In this document: positions 25,786-32,380 of the stretch, in pieces
How positions within the stretch are numbered: position 1 is the stretch's first letter
Layout: every line of letters starts with the position of its first letter
DNA from: JBHIBD01 sp046758865
GTDB lineage: Bacteria; Planctomycetota; Brocadiia; Brocadiales; Bathyanammoxibiaceae
DNA: 36,136 bases
Direction: 5' to 3'
NCBI GenBank assembly: GCA_046758865.1
Contig: JBHIBD010000018.1
Coordinates: 1 to 36,136, forward strand
The notes under the pieces: generated by a model
What the model saw: the letters and a program-made list of their open reading frames with translations, nothing else
The model's database searches: none
Told to the model about the DNA's origin: nothing
Program-made: the position numbers and the translations under genes

Positions 25786-26760
25786 TCAGCTATATAGCCA
25801 GCAGGCGACCTTATGTCCACCGTTTATGTCCTTCAACTCAGGCTCCACCTCCCGGCAGCGGTCCCGGACCTCAGGGCACCTGGGCCAGAACCTGCAGCCT
25901 CTCGGGAGCATAGCCATATCGGGCACGTAGCCCTTTATGCTGTAGAGCTTATTGCCCCTGGAAGACAGCTGCGGCAACGATTTGAACAGTCCCTGCGTAT
26001 ACGGATGAAATTTCTCACCAAAAAGTCTACGGACGTCTGCATATTCTAAAATCCTCCCGGCATACATGACCGCCACATAATCCGCCACCTCCGCCACGAT
26101 GCCCAGGTCGTGCGTAATAAGCAAAACGGCCATACCCGTCTCCTGCTGCAGTTTCTTGAGTAGCGCAAGTATCTGGGCCTGGATGGTGACGTCAAGTGCC
26201 GTGGTAGGCTCATCTGCTATTAGTAGAGATGGACTGCAGGCAAGCGCCATGGCAATCATCACCCTCTGCCTCATCCCGCCCGATAGCTCATGGGGGAAGC
26301 TCGAGAATTTTTGCACCGGGTCGGGCATGCCCACCCTGGCAAACATCTCAATAACCTTCTCCCTTGCCTCCCTCTTGCGTATGAGGGAGTGCAGAAGGAT
26401 GGTCTCCATGACCTGTAAGCCAACGGTCATGAGCGGGTTCAGCGAGCTCATAGGCTCCTGGAATATCATTGACACATCGCCACCCCGTATGCGGCGCATC
26501 TCCTTTTCTGGCAGCGCAAGTAGATTTTTTCTGCCTTTAAAGCGAATCTCCCCACTGACTATTCGTCCTGGCGGTCTTGGGATGAGACGAAGTATGGAGA
26601 GACCCGTGGCGCTCTTGCCGCACCCGCTCTCACCAACGAGCGCAAGCGTGCCGCCGCTGTGGATATCAAAGCTAACACCATCCACAGCCCTTACAATCTC
26701 AGGGTGGATGATGAAGTAGGTCTTCAGGTCTCTAACCTTTAGGAGATTTTTTCTTGTCAT
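25786..26760 (-). CDS. Oligo/dipeptide ABC transporter ATP-binding protein (OppD/DppD type)
   Basis: The 324-aa product is a complete ABC ATPase. Walker A is GESGCGKS (43-50), the Q-loop FQEP is at 100-103, the signature LSGGMRQR is at 159-166, Walker B LLIADEP is followed by TTALD, and the switch His is His217 in ITHDLG. The C-terminal extension with RGCRFWPRCPEVRDRC is the cysteine-rich oligopeptide-transporter tail, which in some members binds an iron-sulfur cluster. The neighbours expected in an operon (second ATPase, two permeases, binding protein) are absent, so it is either an orphan or its partners lie elsewhere. It follows the lipoate ligase-like gene after a 222-bp repeat-filled gap. 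Confidence 0.93.
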   Translation of the reverse strand: MTRKNLLKVRDLKTYFIIHPEIVRAVDGVSFDIHSGGTLALVGESGCGKSATGLSILRLIPRPPGRIVSGEIRFKGRKNLLALPEKEMRRIRGGDVSMIFQEPMSSLNPLMTVGLQVMETILLHSLIRKREAREKVIEMFARVGMPDPVQKFSSFPHELSGGMRQRVMIAMALACSPSLLIADEPTTALDVTIQAQILALLKKLQQETGMAVLLITHDLGIVAEVADYVAVMYAGRILEYADVRRLFGEKFHPYTQGLFKSLPQLSSRGNKLYSIKGYVPDMAMLPRGCRFWPRCPEVRDRCREVEPELKDINGGHKVACWLYS

Positions 26761-26789
26761 ACAGCGCCTTTTATGCCCTCCAATGTATG

Positions 26790-26946
26790 TGTCATCCTGA
26801 GCGAAGCGAAGAATCCTGTATTTCTAGTTTGTAGCGTGGCAGCTTGCTGCCACGATTACGTGCGAGCAAGTCATGCCGAAGGCAGACCTGCCCCTGGTAC
26901 GGCCCGCACGTTTGATTGACACGTCGGAGCAAGCTCCGACGCTACA
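26790..26946. repeat. Composite palindromic element between oppD-type and lipoate ligase genes
   Basis: It starts with TGTCATCCTGAGCGAAGCG, nearly identical to the left end of the trpE-leader element. TGTAGCG (26830-26836) and CGCTACA (26940-26946) are outer arms around CGTGGCAG-CTTG-CTGCCACG (26835-26854) and CGTCGGAG-CAAG-CTCCGACG (26922-26941). The same two hairpin arms occur at 25682-25727 in swapped order. The element accounts for most of the intergenic gap. Confidence 0.82.
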
Positions 26947-26982
26947 CCCGCCAAACCATATAAAGCAACGTGCCTCTACACC

Positions 26983-28116
26983 TTACCTCTTATAATTCCA
27001 CTCCCTTCGTGTGTACTTGTCCTCCCTCAGCTTGGTCGCCAGGGCGCTTTCTTCCTCGGTAAGCGTCCCGTCCAGGAGCTTCACACCTGCTACGCCCTCC
27101 ACCGCACCTATAATGGTCTCTCTTAATTTCTGTGCCTCCAAACCGTCTGTCAGGACAACATACCCCTGAAGTAGCGTAACACCCCGAAAACGCCTGGCTG
27201 CATAACCCGCCACCTTCCTCCCCTGGGATACCACATCATAAGAGCAGAGATTTGAGGCACAGAGGTTGGAATGCCTCTGCAAAAATCTATGGCGCCCTTT
27301 GATTTCCCCCTCCCTCGATGGGAGGGGGGTAGGGGGAGGGTGACTGCCTAATCTACCTAAGTCTCCCTGGTGCATGTGAATATGTGACTGGTTGATAATC
27401 ACCCCCTCCCTACTCGTGCCATAGGCAGACCCGCCGTTATTTGGGCGGGCCTCCCCCATCAAGGGGGAGGGAGAACCGAGCCGAACTCCATAGAATGGCA
27501 GTTTCGCAGATGTATCATAAGAATCATTAGAAGAAGTCCTCTTGGGACCATCCCAGAGCTCGGCTGAGACGCCCAGGTGGCGCAGGGCCTCCACCACACA
27601 ACGTCCCAGCAGGGAGTAGAGGTCGGCAATCTTCACCTTTGTATTCGTACTCTTATTCATAGACGGCGTGCGCAGCCCGTCTTTCAGTATGAGCGAGAAG
27701 CTGGGGCCACCATCGTGAATGACGGCCGTGCCGCCCGTGGGCCTGCGGACTATATCAAAATTTTTATCTAACCTCTTTAGCCCAATACCATTTGCCGAGA
27801 CATCCGAAAAAGTATCGCCACACCACGCTGTCATTCTGAGTCCGCCTCTGGCGGATGAAGAATGACATCCAGGGTTTTTGCAGAGACCTCTTACCACATC
27901 AGAAATCTTTTGGAAATAGCCTATGGAGACAGAGTTAGGCTTCCAGGTATAGATGCGCAGGGTCGGCACAACATCATATTTTGTAGGGACAGGGCTTGCC
28001 CCTGTCCGTTTAGCAGAGCCCATAGCCCTTGCAATCGCCTCATCTACGGCCATATTAGTAAACGCATCCTGTCCGCCCGAGGCGGATATAAGCCGCCAGT
28101 TTTTGCCGTGGTTCAT
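26983..28116 (-). CDS. Lipoate-protein ligase A family protein with in-frame palindromic insertions
   Basis: Attaches lipoate or octanoate to lipoyl domains such as GcvH. Family hallmarks remain: NMAVDEAI (21-28), PTLRIYTWKPNSVSIGYFQK (51-70), VRRPTGGTAVIHD (123-135) and SYDVVSQGRKVAGYAARR (292-309) with the expected Lys301. The product is 377 aa, about 100 more than usual. The excess maps to three non-family blocks made of window repeats: about residues 33-47 (hairpin 27987-28007), 74-105 (96-bp insertion around 27829-27867) and about 212-281 (paired hairpins 27306-27470). A fourth short hairpin (28072-28086) lies near the N-terminus. All keep the frame open. Low-complexity text such as PPPTPLPSREG is repeat-derived. 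It follows gcvPB in the glycine-cleavage region. It may be functional with added loops, or newly damaged; I cannot tell which. Confidence 0.85.
   Translation of the reverse strand: MNHGKNWRLISASGGQDAFTNMAVDEAIARAMGSAKRTGASPVPTKYDVVPTLRIYTWKPNSVSIGYFQKISDVVRGLCKNPGCHSSSARGGLRMTAWCGDTFSDVSANGIGLKRLDKNFDIVRRPTGGTAVIHDGGPSFSLILKDGLRTPSMNKSTNTKVKIADLYSLLGRCVVEALRHLGVSAELWDGPKRTSSNDSYDTSAKLPFYGVRLGSPSPLMGEARPNNGGSAYGTSREGVIINQSHIHMHQGDLGRLGSHPPPTPLPSREGEIKGRHRFLQRHSNLCASNLCSYDVVSQGRKVAGYAARRFRGVTLLQGYVVLTDGLEAQKLRETIIGAVEGVAGVKLLDGTLTEEESALATKLREDKYTRREWNYKR
27306..27470. repeat. Paired CCCTCCC-type hairpins inside the lipoate ligase gene
   Basis: CCCCCTCCC-TCGAT-GGGAGGGGG at 27306-27328 and CCTCCCCC-ATCAA-GGGGGAGG at 27450-27470 bound about 120 bp that contains CCCGCC...GGCGGG (27430-27449). 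The same paired design occurs at 29721-29814 and 31358-31436, in gaps. Here it is read through in frame by the minus-strand gene. Confidence 0.85.
27800..27905. repeat. 96-bp in-frame insertion with flanking duplication in the lipoate ligase gene
   Basis: ACATCCGAAA (27800-27809) and ACATCAGAAA (27896-27905) are direct repeats with one mismatch, spaced exactly 96 bp apart, or 32 codons. Between them lies the palindrome TGTCATTCT (27829-27837)...AGAATGACA (27859-27867) with TCCGCC-TCT-GGCGGA at its centre (27841-27855). On the protein, SDV occurs on both sides of a block that family members lack. This fits insertion with target-site duplication. Confidence 0.75.
27987..28007. repeat. GTAG-framed hairpin inside the lipoate ligase gene
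   Basis: GGACAGGG (27987-27994), loop CTTGC, CCCTGTCC (28000-28007), preceded by GTAG. The protein segment it encodes (RTGASPVPT) is not part of the family consensus. It belongs to the same GTAG-hairpin design as the repeats at 18544, 25645 and 29838. Confidence 0.7.
28072..28086. repeat. TCCGCC-CGA-GGCGGA hairpin near the start of the lipoate ligase gene
   Basis: A perfect 6-bp inverted repeat with a 3-nt loop, within codons 11-15 of the gene on the minus strand. It is one of five copies in the window. Here it encodes SASGG, which does not lengthen the protein noticeably, so it could be chance. Confidence 0.5.
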
Positions 28117-28186
28117 GTCACGAAATTTCTACCGAGCTACGGAGTGAATTTGTCATTACATACATAGCATATTTCACCACAAACCT

Positions 28187-29635
28187 TTACGTAACACCCC
28201 ACCTCAGGTCGGGCTTTCGGGCGGCCTTGACCTCGTCCAGCCTGCCTACCGGGGTATTGCGTGGTGCGCCCTTTACCAGCTCCGGGTTATTTTCGGCCTC
28301 TTCGGCAATCTTTATCAGGGCGTCTGCAAAGGCGTCAAGGGTCTCTCTGCTCTCTGTCTCGGTAGGCTCTATCATCAGGGCCTCCTCCACTATCAGGGGG
28401 AAATATATGGTGGGGGCGTAGAAGCCGTAGTCAAGGAGCCTCTTTGCAATGTCCAGCGTCGTAACGCCCAACTCCTTCTGCCTCCTCCCGGATAGGACAA
28501 ACTCGTGCATACAGCCCTCCGGGTAAGGGATGTCGTAATGCTTCGCTAATTTTTTCTTCAGATAATTGGCGTTTATGACCGCCGCCTCACTAACCCTCAA
28601 AAGCCCCTCTTTTCCTATGGCAAGGATATAGGAATAGGTCTTGATTATTACGCCTATGTTGCCGTAGTAGGGCTTGAGCCTGCCAACGGAGTCGGGGAGG
28701 TTGTAATTGAGCACATACGTCCCCTGCTTCATCTCTATGCGTGGCACAGGCAGGAACGGCCGCAAGACCTCCGTAACCCCAAGCGGCCCTGAGCCGGGTC
28801 CGCCACCGCCGTGGGGTCCGGTGAACGTCTTGTGGAGATTAAGGTGGAGCAGGTCTATACCCATATCGCCGGGCCTCATCCTGCCCAACATGGCGTTCAT
28901 GTTGGCACCATCGCAGTATACCAGGCCCCCCGCCTCATGGAGGATTTGGCAGATCTCTTTTATCTCTCTCTCGAATATCCCCAGGGTATTCGGATTTGTA
29001 ATCATAAGGGCGGCCACATCAGGCGACATGGCCTCCTTAAGGGCGTCTATATCCACTAAACCCCGCCGGTTAGACCTCACCTCAACCACGTCAAAGCCGC
29101 AGAGCGCCGCAGACGCAGGGTTGGTGCCGTGGGCGGAGTCCGGGATTATGATTTTCTTCCTGGGTTCACCCATCTTCTCGTAGTAGGCCTTGACCATCAT
29201 CATCCCCAGTAGCTCAGCATGTGCCCCTGCTGAGGGCTGGAGGGTAAAATCGGCCATGCCGCAAATCTCCCTTAACATCCCAATAAACTCATAAAGTAGC
29301 TGCAAGATGCCCTGCACCTGCCCGTGGGGCTGATACGGATGGAGTTTTTTGAAACCATCAAGGCCAGCAATATCCTCGTGTATCCTGGGGTTATACTTCA
29401 TAGTGCAGGAGCCGAGGGGATAGAAGTTGGTGTCAACACAATAATTGAGCTGTGAGAGCCTGGTGAAATGCCTGACTACGTCTAGCTCTGAGACCTCTGG
29501 TAACCTGGGCGGATTTGCCCTCTGGAGCCCCTCTGGGACCATATCGTCCACAGATTTTCTCGGCACATCCACCACCGGGAGGCGTACACACCTGCGGCCA
29601 GGGGATGATATCTCAAAAATCAGCTTCTCAGTCAC
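28187..29635 (-). CDS. gcvPB: Glycine dehydrogenase (decarboxylating) subunit 2
   Basis: PLP-bearing subunit of the two-part P-protein, which decarboxylates glycine and passes aminomethyl to lipoyl-GcvH. The 482-aa product has the usual length and the segments PLGSCTMKYNPR (73-84), QPSAGAHAELLG, PDSAHGTNPASAA (165-177), CDGANMNAMLG and the PLP lysine Lys269 in LNLHKTFTGPHGGGGPGSGP. The start is GTG at 29635 with GGGAG 7-8 nt upstream. gcvPA lies upstream after a 248-bp gap filled with hairpin repeats. That gap is unusual, because these two subunits are normally adjacent. Confidence 0.97.
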   Translation of the reverse strand: MTEKLIFEISSPGRRCVRLPVVDVPRKSVDDMVPEGLQRANPPRLPEVSELDVVRHFTRLSQLNYCVDTNFYPLGSCTMKYNPRIHEDIAGLDGFKKLHPYQPHGQVQGILQLLYEFIGMLREICGMADFTLQPSAGAHAELLGMMMVKAYYEKMGEPRKKIIIPDSAHGTNPASAALCGFDVVEVRSNRRGLVDIDALKEAMSPDVAALMITNPNTLGIFEREIKEICQILHEAGGLVYCDGANMNAMLGRMRPGDMGIDLLHLNLHKTFTGPHGGGGPGSGPLGVTEVLRPFLPVPRIEMKQGTYVLNYNLPDSVGRLKPYYGNIGVIIKTYSYILAIGKEGLLRVSEAAVINANYLKKKLAKHYDIPYPEGCMHEFVLSGRRQKELGVTTLDIAKRLLDYGFYAPTIYFPLIVEEALMIEPTETESRETLDAFADALIKIAEEAENNPELVKGAPRNTPVGRLDEVKAARKPDLRWGVT

Positions 29636-29720
29636 GATTTTCTCCCATGAACTATCTTACTGCCTACTTTTGTACTAGCTATGGATATAGGTAACATTAC
29701 AGTGGGTGAGATTTGTTTTT

Positions 29721-29814
29721 CCCTCCCCCTTTACGGGGGAGGGTTGGGGCGGGGGTAGGTAGATGGATAATGTTTATTCTCACCCTACCCTAACCCCTCC
29801 CATCGAGGGAGGGG
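29721..29814. repeat. Paired CCCTCCC-type hairpins between gcvPA and gcvPB
   Basis: CCCTCCCCC-TTTAC-GGGGGAGGG (29721-29743) and CCCCTCCC-ATCGA-GGGAGGGG (29794-29814) bracket about 50 bp. The stems match those at 27306-27470 and 31358-31436, while the 5-nt loops differ. The element sits inside the glycine-cleavage gene run. Confidence 0.85.
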
Positions 29815-29837
29815 AAAGAGATATAGCCACCGAAGTT

Positions 29838-29864
29838 GTAGGGGCGAGGTGACCTCGCCCCTAC
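29838..29864. repeat. Perfect 27-nt palindrome between gcvPA and gcvPB
   Basis: GTAGGGGCGAGGT pairs with ACCTCGCCCCTAC around a single central G, a 13-bp perfect inverted repeat. It lies 20 bp past the gcvPA stop in the direction of transcription. It has no T run. It is the cleanest member of the GTAG-framed hairpin group. Confidence 0.85.
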
Positions 29865-29883
29865 GTGAATCTTTTCACCCCGT

Positions 29884-31242
29884 TTAACCTCCCGATGCCT
29901 CTCTAAGGGCTTTCACCAGCTTATCTATATCGGCCTTTGTCTTCTCTTCAGTCACACAGAATAACATAGCACCCTCCAGTTCACGATAAAACCTGCCCAG
30001 CGGCAGCCCGCCTATAATGCCTCCCCTGAAGAGCATACTGCTTATGCGAGATTCAAGTCCCTTGGGCAATTTTACGGCAAACTCGTTAAAGAACGGTCTG
30101 TCAAAGAGTGGCTCGAAGCCATTCAGGTTGCAAATTTGGTCCATAGCATAGTGGCTCTTTTGCAGATTCAGTTCCGCGAGCTCTCTGAGGCCCTCCTTGC
30201 CGAGTGCCGATAGATATATACAGGCCCTTAGTGCCAGGAGGTTCTGGTTGGTGCATATATTGGACGTGGCCCTCTGGCGCCTGATGTGCTGCTCCCGGGC
30301 CTGGAGTGTCAGCACAAAACCCCTGCGACCCTCCACATCATTGGTAAGACCCACCAACCTCCCCGGCATCTTTCTCATGAATTTCTTGTTGACCGCAAAG
30401 AAGCCCACATGGGGGCCTCCATAAAACGGTTGGTTACCAAGCGGTTGTGCATCTCCAACCGCTATATCCGCATCGTATTCACCCGGGGGCCTTATGATAC
30501 CCAGTGATATAGGGTTTACACAGCTTACCAATAATGCGCCCTTCTCATGGGCAGCCGCCGATAATTCACCCAAATCTTCTTCCAGGCAGCCAAAGAAGTT
30601 TGGGTTCTGCACCAGAACAGCCGCCGTTTCTGTGTCCACCACGGCCCGAAGGGCCTTGGCGTCTGTAATGCCACCCGACACTTCCACCTCGGTGATGCTC
30701 ACATCGAGGGGTCTTAAATACGTGCGCAAGACCTCTCTATACTCCGGGTGGACGGCCTTTGACACAACTACCTTTCCACCCGAGACGGACCCTTTATATC
30801 TAAACGCCAGGAGTGCAGCCTCTGCCAGGGCAGAGGCACCGTCATAGAGGGAGGCGTTTGCCACGTCCATGGCCGTAAGCTCAGCCACCAGCGTCTGGAA
30901 CTCGTATATTGCCTGGAGTGTGCCCTGACTGGCCTCTGCTTGATATGGTGTGTAACAGGTCAGAAACTCACCCCTGGACGACAGGTGGTCCACTATACTT
31001 GGGCAGAAATGCTCATACGTGCCTGCACCAAGAAATGCAATATACTCGTCCAGATTACAATTCTTCCTACTCTGTGCCTTAAGATGGGCGAGAAGCTCTT
31101 GCTCAGATAAGGCCCCAGTTATGTCAAGCGAGACCTTTCTCAGCTCCTCCGGGACTATCCGAAAGAGGCCATCGGTAGAGTCCACACCTATTTCCTTAAG
31201 CATCTCTTTCTTGTCCTTATCTGTATGCGGCACGTAGTCCAT
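29884..31242 (-). CDS. gcvPA: Glycine dehydrogenase (decarboxylating) subunit 1
   Basis: The partner subunit of the split P-protein. The 452-aa product starts at ATG 31242, which has AAGGAAAGG 7-8 nt upstream and gives the expected MDYVPHTDKDKKEMLKEIG beginning; an in-frame extension to 31302 lacks support. Typical segments are FLGAGTYEHFCPSIVDHL, FLTCYTPYQAEASQGTLQAI, DVANASLYDGASALAEA, VLVQNPNFFGCLEE, PFYGGPHVGFFAV, MPGRLVG, RRQRATSNICTNQNLLALRA. It lies between a 227-bp gap with hairpin repeats upstream and another repeat-filled gap downstream. Identification is firm. Confidence 0.97.
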   Translation of the reverse strand: MDYVPHTDKDKKEMLKEIGVDSTDGLFRIVPEELRKVSLDITGALSEQELLAHLKAQSRKNCNLDEYIAFLGAGTYEHFCPSIVDHLSSRGEFLTCYTPYQAEASQGTLQAIYEFQTLVAELTAMDVANASLYDGASALAEAALLAFRYKGSVSGGKVVVSKAVHPEYREVLRTYLRPLDVSITEVEVSGGITDAKALRAVVDTETAAVLVQNPNFFGCLEEDLGELSAAAHEKGALLVSCVNPISLGIIRPPGEYDADIAVGDAQPLGNQPFYGGPHVGFFAVNKKFMRKMPGRLVGLTNDVEGRRGFVLTLQAREQHIRRQRATSNICTNQNLLALRACIYLSALGKEGLRELAELNLQKSHYAMDQICNLNGFEPLFDRPFFNEFAVKLPKGLESRISSMLFRGGIIGGLPLGRFYRELEGAMLFCVTEEKTKADIDKLVKALREASGG

Positions 31243-31357
31243 TCTAGCGCCTTTCCTTACAAAGAACAGTTTCACTTCATTGAAGGAAACATCAACAACC
31301 ATAAAGGTAGTTGTCTACCAGTCTTTCCCCATTCTTCGATGGGCCTGCTTCCTTTTT

Positions 31358-31436
31358 CCCCCTCCCTTGACGGGAGGGGGTCAGGGGGAGGGTGATGTTC
31401 ACCCCCACCCTTGCCCTCCCCCATCAAGGGGGAGGG
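31358..31436. repeat. Paired CCCTCCC-type hairpins upstream of gcvPA
   Basis: CCCCCTCCC-TTGAC-GGGAGGGGG (31358-31380) and CCCTCCCCC-ATCAA-GGGGGAGGG (31414-31436) flank a central GGGTGATGTTCACCC hairpin, so the 79 bp can fold as a three-hairpin cloverleaf or as one long nested palindrome. It fills the middle of the 227-bp gap between the unknown 126-aa gene and gcvPA. Confidence 0.87.
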
Positions 31437-31469
31437 GATAGCAAGCATGGTGCGTCTGAAATGTGATCT

Positions 31470-31850
31470 TTATGGACATGCGCCCTCTAATGTTCCCAGC
31501 CTGCAATACACTCCTCTTTCATAATAGGCTATCCCAAGTAGCTCAAAAATGCCCCCAATTGTTGTAAAATTGCACCCGCCTTCTTCTGCACAGGGCTGCA
31601 AGTTTTGATCGAACCATTCACGAGTAAAATTTCCATTATTAATTATCTGCCGGTGAGCTTGTCTAAATTCGGATTCGGTGATACCCTTTTGATAGGGCCT
31701 GTTAGGGTTTTTATGATTCGGAATTTTGTATATCAATGCATTCTCCCCTCTTCTTTTGCCCCAGCCTTTAACCACAAAATTTGCTTTAGCTTCTGGTTTT
31801 GGAATAACCGTTCCTGGATACACTTGGTTCTTTATTTGTTCAACAATCAT
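31470..31850 (-). CDS. AT-rich gene of unknown function inserted in the glycine-cleavage cluster
   Basis: 126 aa from ATG 31850, which has a GAGGGGGG ribosome site; TTG 31856 in frame is an alternative. No family was recognised. The sequence is polar and soluble, with motifs such as YPGTVIPKPEAKANF, KGWGKRRGENALIYKIPNH, NPNRPYQKGITESEF and a four-cysteine C-terminal half (LQPCAEEGGCNF, GVYCRLG, GACP). No signal peptide or membrane segment is seen. Its base composition and codon use look clearly more AT-rich than those of its neighbours. It separates gcvH from gcvPA, genes that usually adjoin. Recent acquisition is inferred; a role in glycine metabolism is not supported by the sequence. Confidence 0.7.
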   Translation of the reverse strand: MIVEQIKNQVYPGTVIPKPEAKANFVVKGWGKRRGENALIYKIPNHKNPNRPYQKGITESEFRQAHRQIINNGNFTREWFDQNLQPCAEEGGCNFTTIGGIFELLGIAYYERGVYCRLGTLEGACP

Positions 31851-31926
31851 GCTCAACCCCCCTCTAAATCCAATTTGGTTGAGATAAATTTTTCACTTTT
31901 AACCTCTCCTTTTTGGGTACTCCATT

Positions 31927-32325
31927 CTAGTCTTCTTCCTTTTCGCACAGTGCCTTATATTCCTTAGCAGATAGCAGGGCCTTGAGCTCATTGGGGTTGC
32001 TCATCTTGATGGTAAACACCCACCCCCTTCCATAGGGGTCCTCATTCACAAGTTGTGGGCTGTCTTCCAGTTCGGTATTGACACTGGTAACTTCTCCGGA
32101 CACTGGGGCATAGATATCAAAGGCGGCCTTTACAGACTCCACCACGGCGCACGGGTCTTTGGCCCTAAACTTCCTACCCACTTTCGGTAACTCTATAAAG
32201 ACAACATCCTTTAACTGTTCCTGGGCATAGGCCGTAAGGCCCACCACTACCTGCCCGGAATTTTTAGTAGTTGCCCTCACCCATTCATGGGACTCTGTGT
32301 ACGATACATCGGTTGGAAAATCCAT
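31927..32325 (-). CDS. gcvH: Glycine cleavage system H protein
   Basis: The lipoyl carrier that shuttles the aminomethyl group between P-, T- and L-proteins. 132 aa from ATG 32325, chosen because AGGAGG lies 4-5 nt upstream and the product then begins with the typical region before YTESHEWVR. The lipoylation site is Lys66 in VVESVKAAFDIYAPVSGEV. Length and C-terminal ending (LLSAKEYKALCEKEED) fit the family. It follows gcvT after a 55-bp gap that holds a short hairpin. The lipoate ligase-like gene further along is a plausible modifying enzyme. Confidence 0.97.
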   Translation of the reverse strand: MDFPTDVSYTESHEWVRATTKNSGQVVVGLTAYAQEQLKDVVFIELPKVGRKFRAKDPCAVVESVKAAFDIYAPVSGEVTSVNTELEDSPQLVNEDPYGRGWVFTIKMSNPNELKALLSAKEYKALCEKEED

Positions 32326-32355
32326 TTGGCCTCCTAAGTGTAGCGTAGCAGTCAC

Positions 32356-32370
32356 TCCGCCTAAGGCGGA
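32356..32370. repeat. TCCGCC-TAA-GGCGGA hairpin between gcvT and gcvH
   Basis: A perfect 6-bp inverted repeat with a 3-nt loop in the 55-bp gap, next to TGTAGCGTAGCAG, which resembles the GTAG lead of the other elements. It is one of five copies in the window. Confidence 0.7.
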
Positions 32371-32380
32371 TGCAGGGGTC

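Noticed and set aside
18441..32370. A CRISPR array, suggested by many short palindromic repeats
   Set aside because: The copies are irregularly spaced over 14 kb, have different arms, and there are no regular spacers or cas genes.
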